Positions 5,798 through 8,493 of a stretch of 8,493 nt of DNA are shown one piece after another. The stretch comes from an uncultured Oscillospiraceae bacterium. GTDB lineage: Bacteria; Bacillota; Clostridia; Oscillospirales; Ruminococcaceae. The notes under the pieces are model-generated. The model searched no databases. It worked only from the letters and a program-made list of their open reading frames with translations, and was not told the origin of the DNA. Where the stretch lies: assembly GCA_900556525.1 (NCBI GenBank), contig USOZ01000060.1, positions 1-8,493 on the forward strand. Direction: 5' to 3'. The position numbers and the translations under genes are program-made. How positions within the stretch are numbered: position 1 is the first letter of the stretch; each line of letters opens with the position of its first letter.

Positions 5798-5924
5798 CAC
5801 CAATAAAACTATAGACAAAAAATCTTCGTATAACCCCTATATGCGAGGTCATACTCGATTTTTTGTATAGTTTTTAATTGGTGTTAAGTATAAAAGAGGT
5901 CGATATAAATCGTCCTCTTTTTTT
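5798..5924 (+). ncRNA. Candidate structured small RNA or attenuator leader
   Basis: The predicted transcript starts with a long imperfect hairpin: CACCAAT...CAAAAAATC (5798-5824) pairs with GATTTTTTG...AATTGGTG (5857-5883), about 25 bp in two main blocks with small bulges. The 32-nt apical region has its own weak symmetry (CGAG/CTCG at 5844-5857). An intrinsic terminator (5892-5924) follows directly. Promoter, long hairpin and terminator make a unit of about 127 nt with no convincing ORF. It could be an independent small RNA, a transcription attenuator for the downstream tRNA-like gene and parA operon, or a DNA structure such as an origin or oriT. I do not recognise a known family. Confidence 0.5.
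5892..5924 (+). terminator. Intrinsic terminator before the tRNA-like gene
   Basis: AAAAGAGG (5892-5899) pairs with CCTCTTTT (5914-5921), the inner CGAT/ATCG extends the stem past one T-T mismatch, and T continues to 5924. Only two bases separate it from the first base of the tRNA-like sequence. Confidence 0.8.
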
Positions 5925-5926
5925 AT

Positions 5927-5997
5927 TGGGGTATAGCCAAGCGTTAAGGCAACGAACTTTTGTTCCGTTATCATGGGTTCAACTCCCATTATCCCAC
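5927..5997 (+). tRNA. tRNA-Gln-like gene with UUU at the anticodon position (possible pseudo-tRNA)
   Basis: A complete cloverleaf fits. The acceptor is TGGGGTA/TATCCCA (5927-5933, 5990-5996), with all seven paired and one G-T. The D-stem is GCC/GGC, the T-stem ATGGG/CCCAT and the T-loop TTCAACT. The body closely resembles clostridial tRNA-Gln (TGGGGTATAGCCAAGCG start, U1-A72 pair). Several points are odd. The 7-nt anticodon loop is CTTTTGT, so positions 34-36 read UUU (Lys) instead of UUG. The anticodon stem has an A-C mismatch (5955/5965). G19 of the D-loop is T. The discriminator is C, where Gln tRNAs have G, and CCA is not encoded. An alternative hairpin GAAC-TTTT-GTTC could replace the normal anticodon arm. 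It may be a decayed tRNA, an element-borne tRNA or a non-translating tRNA mimic. Confidence 0.7.
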
Positions 5998-6002
5998 ACA
6001 TA

Positions 6003-6063
6003 GAACATGGTAGGGTCGCTCCCTATAAGGACGGTAAGCCTTCACCGTCCTTTTTCCATGTTC
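6003..6063 (+). ncRNA. Three-way-junction RNA element in the parA leader
   Basis: The outer stem GAACATGG/CCATGTTC (6003-6010 with 6056-6063) is 8 bp and perfect. Inside are TAGGG/CCCTA (6011-6015, 6021-6025) with a 5-nt loop, and AAGGACGGT/ACCGTCCTT (6027-6035, 6044-6052) with an 8-nt loop. Junction strands are 0, 1 and 3 nt. The second inner hairpin plus its T-run doubles as a terminator. The fold could switch between terminating and a closed junction upstream of parA, or simply shield the 3' end of the tRNA-like RNA. No known riboswitch or ribozyme core is recognised. Confidence 0.55.
6027..6055 (+). terminator. Intrinsic terminator after the tRNA-like gene
   Basis: A 9-bp perfect GC-rich stem (AAGGACGGT with ACCGTCCTT, 8-nt loop) is followed by TTTTT (5 T, two of them in the stem). 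It would end the tRNA-like transcript and limit read-through into parA. The short T-run suggests partial termination. Confidence 0.65.
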
Positions 6064-6118
6064 ACAAATGTAAAACGAAGGCAGCTCCAGTGTACAGGGA
6101 GCAGAAAGGAAGGCTTTT

Positions 6119-6907
6119 ATGAACTGTATAGCACTTTATAACAACAAAGGCGGTGTTGGAAAAACGACGTCTGCTATCAATCTTGCGTATTTTCTTTCTC
6201 AGCGGGGAAATGTTTTGATCGTGGATTGTGACGGGCAGGGCAATACCAGCAGATTCTTTGCAAGTACTATTCCGGCAAATGCTGAAAGGTATCTGTTATC
6301 AGCGCCGGTATCTGCTATAACAGCATTGTCTGGTACTCGCTATCCTAAAATTGACGTCATAGTTTCATCGCCGGTTTTTAACACTTTATCGGCAGATTTC
6401 GAGGCGCTGCCAAAACAGACGCAGTTGTCTAACTGTGAAAAGGTTATTAATGACTGGGCGTATCAATGGTATAGCGGAAGAAGATATGATTATGTCATAT
6501 TGGATTTACCTCCTGCGTTGAATGTTCTTACTAAAACGATGCTTAACATAAGCGATGTTGTGTTTGTACCCATTGAGCTTGGCTCGTTTGCAATTCAGGG
6601 CGTGCCTATGGTTACAGAAACCGTTTCGCAATGCGAATGCAGATTCGGAGGCTGTTTCGTGACAAAATATGACCGTGATTGTTCCGCTGACGCGGCTATG
6701 CTTGATATGCTGCGTCAAAGTCTGGGAAACAAGCTGCTGAACACGGTTATTCCGCAGTCAAAAGTGATAAAGAACAGTATAAGCTATAAGCTCACAGCTT
6801 ATGAATACATGAGCTGGACGGAAGCGGCAATGTCTTATGCTGCACTAGCAGACGAAATTTCAGGCATCTGTACTGATTTTGGCTTTGAACACAAGGAACG
6901 CGCATAA
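6119..6907 (+). CDS. ParA/Soj-family ATPase
   Basis: The 262-residue protein has all hallmarks of a ParA-type P-loop ATPase: a deviant Walker A KGGVGKTT (10-17, signature Lys10 and catalytic Lys15), DCDGQGN (36-42, Walker A'/switch) and YDYVILDLPPAL (123-134, Walker B Asp129). It lacks the N-terminal helix-turn-helix of P1-type ParA, so it resembles the short Soj/ParA form. Such proteins position plasmids or integrative elements on the nucleoid through ATP-driven DNA binding and a ParB partner. No ParB or parS is seen here, so the partner may lie further right or be unrelated. Start ATG 6119 has AGGAAGG at 6107-6113 with 5-nt spacing. A small hairpin (GCTCC/GGAGC, 6084-6102) sits just before that site. 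It leads an operon with the next two genes. Confidence 0.94.
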   Translation: MNCIALYNNKGGVGKTTSAINLAYFLSQRGNVLIVDCDGQGNTSRFFASTIPANAERYLLSAPVSAITALSGTRYPKIDVIVSSPVFNTLSADFEALPKQTQLSNCEKVINDWAYQWYSGRRYDYVILDLPPALNVLTKTMLNISDVVFVPIELGSFAIQGVPMVTETVSQCECRFGGCFVTKYDRDCSADAAMLDMLRQSLGNKLLNTVIPQSKVIKNSISYKLTAYEYMSWTEAAMSYAALADEISGICTDFGFEHKERA

Positions 6908-6920
6908 GGAGGAACGAAAT

Positions 6921-7076
6921 ATGAATGTTTTAGCATCAGCTGTCATCGCTTTGCTGTTCATCGGCGCATTCACAGTTATTTATGCAATCGGAAATATCTT
7001 GGAGTTTTTTTCTCAGCTTTTGCTGAAAAAGAAAGGTGAACGCAGAAAATATGTATATATACGAAAGGATAATTGA
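6921..7076 (+). CDS. Small single-pass membrane protein of 51 residues
   Basis: ATG 6921 is chosen because a perfect AAGGAGG (6907-6913) lies 7 nt upstream. An upstream in-frame start at 6879 would lie inside parA and is not needed. The protein MNVLASAVIALLFIGAFTVI... has one hydrophobic helix (about 3-27), then a short amphipathic stretch (ILEFFSQLLL) and a strongly basic tail (KKKGERRKYVYIRKD). A positive C-terminal end suggests the N-terminus faces out and the tail is cytoplasmic. The parA stop is 13 nt upstream, and its last 26 bases overlap the GntR gene, so all three genes are probably translated from one message. I do not recognise the family. A membrane anchor for the ParA system or a small toxin-like peptide are possible roles, both unproven. 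Confidence 0.75.
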   Translation: MNVLASAVIALLFIGAFTVIYAIGNILEFFSQLLLKKKGERRKYVYIRKDN

Positions 7077-7401
7077 CGACATTAAGCGGCAAATAATTTC
7101 CGGTGAAATATCTGTCGGTGACTATGTTCCGTCGCTGCGTGAAACCGCTGATATGTATAACGTGTCGCTTGCACCCACGTTAAAAGCATATAAATTGCTG
7201 GAACAGGCGGCATATATCAATGCGATACCCGGTAAGGGATATGTAGTGGCGGAACTGGCAAAGGGAAAAATGACGGCAGACTATAGACGAAAAATGGCAA
7301 ACGCATTATCAACTGCAATCGACTGCGCCGAGAAGCTTGGGTTAAGCATTCGCGACATTGAATTAACGGTCCGAACACTGGCACACGAGAAAGCGAAATG
7401 A
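7051..7401 (+). CDS. GntR-family regulator, YtrA type
   Basis: The 116-residue protein has an N-terminal winged helix of the GntR family (YERIIDDIKRQIISGEISVGDYVPSLRETADMYNVS, then LKAYKLLEQAAYINAIPGKGYVV) and a short helical tail (about 75-116). This is the layout and size of the YtrA subfamily, which dimerises through the tail and has no large ligand domain. The recognition region reads NVSLAPTLKAYKLLE instead of the common N-x-NTV-x-KAY-x-LE, a local change that may alter DNA specificity. ATG 7051 is preferred over GTG 7036 because AAAGG (7032-7036) precedes it and the family normally begins within a few residues of the YERI segment. It overlaps the small membrane protein gene by 26 bp, implying coupled translation. 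It probably represses its own operon and perhaps the integrase. Confidence 0.9.
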   Translation: MYIYERIIDDIKRQIISGEISVGDYVPSLRETADMYNVSLAPTLKAYKLLEQAAYINAIPGKGYVVAELAKGKMTADYRRKMANALSTAIDCAEKLGLSIRDIELTVRTLAHEKAK

Positions 7402-7403
7402 AT

Positions 7404-7419
7404 GTGCTATATGTAGCAC
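7404..7419. repeat. 16-bp palindrome after the GntR gene
   Basis: GTGCTA (7404-7409) and TAGCAC (7414-7419) are perfect arms around TATG, 3 bases after the GntR stop. No T-run follows, so it is not a standard terminator. Its symmetry and length suit a dimeric regulator site or a weak hairpin. No other terminator for the parA operon is visible before 7463. Confidence 0.5.
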
Positions 7420-7462
7420 GGAAATGAGGGAACTAAGCAAGCCTTAAGAGCAGTTATTGTTT

Positions 7463-8233
7463 TTAGGCTTTGTCTGTAAAGTTATAAACAATATTTCTTG
7501 GTATTGCTGTGCATTGAATATGATACATCTCGTCGCACTCCCATTTTCCCAAAACTGCAATAGAATGACCGGCAAATGAATGGAATGTTCCTAAAATGTG
7601 TTTTATCAGTTCGTTTAAATGAGTCTCTTTCATTGTAACTGTAATAGTTAAAGATAATGTTTTATTATTACGCGTTTTTGATTTTAGATACATTTCGACA
7701 GAATTTGAATCTCGGTTATATCTGTAGGTTTTGCCTAAGACGAAATATGTTCCTGGCTTGCCTATATAGTTTTTATTAAGGCAGAGGCTTCGTTCATCAA
7801 GAAATATATCGCAAACTGTAAGACCGTCCATATATTCCGTGTCTATGTCATTGGATATGCAATATTGAAACAATTGTTTTGGAGTGCGGATATAATGTTT
7901 TGCATTGTCGTTTTCGGTGTGTTGTGTGATTGAATCATCCTTGTGTTCTTCAGCCTTATTTAAAAATTCGTGATTTAAAATGTCTTCAATGGAAATTTTG
8001 ATAAATTCACCTTTATCTATATATCGATGATTTTCATTTTTGTATGGACAATTTGGGATATGATACTCAAGCCGCTTCTTGGCAAAATGCGCACTTCTCG
8101 CGGTGCTGCCAGTGGCCTTTATAATGTATTTAGCAGAGCAATTGCAATTAGGACATTTAAAGGTATCAGATAAGTCTGTAACGTCTTTAGCACTTATTGG
8201 ACATTGCAGTTTGTTAGAAAAGGCTACGAACAT
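7463..8233 (-). CDS. Uncharacterised protein with CoiA-like Cys/His metal-binding N-terminus
   Basis: The 256-residue protein has no signal peptide or membrane segment. Its N-terminal part has FKCPNCNC (Cys27, Cys30), ARSAHFAKK (His49) and EYHIPNCPY (His58, Cys62). This CxxC...HF...HxxxC pattern recalls the zinc-binding N-terminus of CoiA-like proteins, which recognise or process DNA. A charged, probably disordered linker follows (about 84-112, rich in Glu, Asp, His, Asn). The rest (about 113-250) is beta-rich, with alternating strands such as TYFVLGKTYRY, KTLSLTITVTM and HSIAVLGKWECDEMYHI; an OB-like fold is possible but not shown. It lacks the nuclease half of true CoiA, so a nucleic-acid-binding or defence role is inference only. 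Start ATG 8233 has GGAGG at 8244-8240. The gene is AT-rich and divergent from the next, with 29 bp between start codons. Confidence 0.8.
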   Translation of the reverse strand: MFVAFSNKLQCPISAKDVTDLSDTFKCPNCNCSAKYIIKATGSTARSAHFAKKRLEYHIPNCPYKNENHRYIDKGEFIKISIEDILNHEFLNKAEEHKDDSITQHTENDNAKHYIRTPKQLFQYCISNDIDTEYMDGLTVCDIFLDERSLCLNKNYIGKPGTYFVLGKTYRYNRDSNSVEMYLKSKTRNNKTLSLTITVTMKETHLNELIKHILGTFHSFAGHSIAVLGKWECDEMYHIQCTAIPRNIVYNFTDKA

Positions 8234-8262
8234 GATTTACCTCCAAAGAAAGGAATAAAATA

Positions 8263-8451
8263 ATGAATGAGATACAAGAAATGTGCAGATGGCTCACAAA
8301 GTGGAATTATGACATAATCATTGCACGTAACACTGATAAAATTATAGCTTTTTTCTATAGGCATAATGAAGATATAGATTTGCAAAAGCGTGCGGTTTAT
8401 GTAATTGCTAAATATGAAAAAGATAATAGCTTCATTATTGCTTATGGGTAG
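8263..8451 (+). CDS. Small protein of unknown function (62 residues)
   Basis: ATG 8263 follows AAGAAAGGA (8246-8254) with 8-nt spacing. The protein MNEIQEMCRWLTKWNYDIII...SFIIAYG is a mixed helix/strand sequence with no membrane segment; aromatic and basic residues are frequent. No family is recognised. A long minus-strand ORF overlaps it, but that one has no ribosome binding site and a less protein-like composition, so this strand is preferred. It diverges from the CoiA-like gene, and a hairpin follows 13 bases after the stop. Confidence 0.6.
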   Translation: MNEIQEMCRWLTKWNYDIIIARNTDKIIAFFYRHNEDIDLQKRAVYVIAKYEKDNSFIIAYG

Positions 8452-8464
8452 CGCAATAAGTATG

Positions 8465-8491
8465 AATGCGGCAGTCAACGTAAGCCGCATT
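8465..8491 (+). terminator. Terminator-like hairpin at the right edge
   Basis: AATGCGGC (8465-8472) pairs perfectly with GCCGCATT (8484-8491) around an 11-nt loop, just after the 62-residue ORF. The window ends two bases later, so a T-run cannot be confirmed; the visible bases after the stem are GA, so it could also be a repeat arm. Confidence 0.5.
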
Positions 8492-8493
8492 GA

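Larger units (their letters stand above)
4654..8493. mobile_element. Integrated mobile element, left end (right end outside the window)
   Basis: The left border is the truncated tRNA-Tyr scar, followed within 100 bp by a tyrosine recombinase gene. Element-type genes follow (ParA, small membrane protein, GntR regulator, cargo), and the DNA is visibly richer in A/T than 1-4650. No relaxase, conjugation, replication initiator or phage structural gene is seen, so ICE, mobilizable element or prophage cannot be told apart. The right end should be an intact tRNA-Tyr on the minus strand. Confidence 0.8.

Noticed and set aside
6009..6055. T-box riboswitch or hammerhead-type ribozyme in the parA leader
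   Set aside because: AGGGTCGCTCCC only superficially recalls the T-box bulge, there is no stem I specifier domain, and no hammerhead core (CUGANGA/GAAA) is present.
6879..6920. Upstream start at 6879 for the small membrane protein
   Set aside because: It would overlap parA by 29 bp without its own ribosome binding site, while ATG 6921 has a perfect AAGGAGG at the right distance.
8224..8490. Minus-strand ORF of 88 residues opposite the 62-residue gene
   Set aside because: It has no ribosome binding site, overlaps the terminator-like hairpin and is very Ile/Phe-rich as expected for the antisense of an AT-rich gene; the plus-strand ORF has a good site.
1..8493. CRISPR array, insertion sequence or rRNA
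   Set aside because: No regularly spaced direct repeats, no transposase-like reading frame and no rRNA-like sequence were seen on either strand.

Overview
The window looks like Clostridia (Firmicutes), most likely a gut or rumen Ruminococcus-type organism. This is inferred from strong GGAGG-type ribosome binding sites, near-consensus sigma-A promoters, a lipoprotein GH5 cellulase with an AraC-type regulator, a CpoA-like glycolipid glycosyltransferase and a Clostridia-style tRNA-Tyr. It falls into a host chromosomal part (1 to about 4653) and the left end of an integrated mobile element (about 4654 to the right edge, where it is still open).

Host part. Bases 1-1215 hold an anti-sigma-like membrane protein gene that is rearranged. 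Its N-terminal half (cytoplasmic tail, one membrane segment) reads on the minus strand from 399 to 1, and its C-terminal half reads on the plus strand from 400 to 1215. An exact 49-bp inverted repeat (1-49 and 399-447) sits at the switch. Joined in order, the two halves give one continuous protein of about 388 residues, so this is either a fold-back/assembly chimera at a contig end or a real inversion. A terminator follows, then a textbook promoter (TTGACA-17-TACAAT) for a GT4 glycosyltransferase (1363-2403). A bidirectional terminator separates it from a convergent GH5 endoglucanase lipoprotein (2454-3611, minus). Upstream of that gene is an AraC/cupin regulator (3744-4529, minus). The GH5 promoter has a good -10, a poor -35 and a repeated 9-mer, as expected of activator control.

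Mobile element. The boundary is the 3' part of a tRNA-Tyr(GTA) gene on the minus strand (4654-4706), from the anticodon loop to CCA, followed by its terminator. It has no matching 5' half, which is the usual footprint of a tyrosine recombinase that integrates into tRNA 3' ends. The integrase gene (4806-5717, minus) is next to it. A perfect consensus promoter (TTGACA-17-TATAAT) lies between integrase and att site and points outward through the tRNA fragment.

The 400-bp gap 5718-6118 is dense with signals: interleaved divergent promoters, a 30-bp-spaced pair of CAATATTGTG boxes, a long imperfect hairpin ending in an intrinsic terminator (candidate small RNA, 5798-5924), a complete but odd tRNA-Gln-like cloverleaf whose anticodon position reads UUU (5927-5997), and a three-way-junction element containing a second terminator (6003-6063). 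This leads into a compact operon of ParA ATPase, a 51-residue membrane protein and a YtrA-type GntR regulator (6119-7401). Beyond it are two divergent AT-rich cargo genes: a 256-residue protein with a CoiA-like Cys/His metal-site pattern (7463-8233, minus) and a 62-residue orphan (8263-8451, plus) followed by a terminator-like hairpin at the window edge.

The most unusual part is the tRNA-linked control region: a tRNA-Tyr att site with an outward consensus promoter, a candidate hairpin RNA and a tRNA-like gene, all in front of a ParA operon that has no ParB in view.
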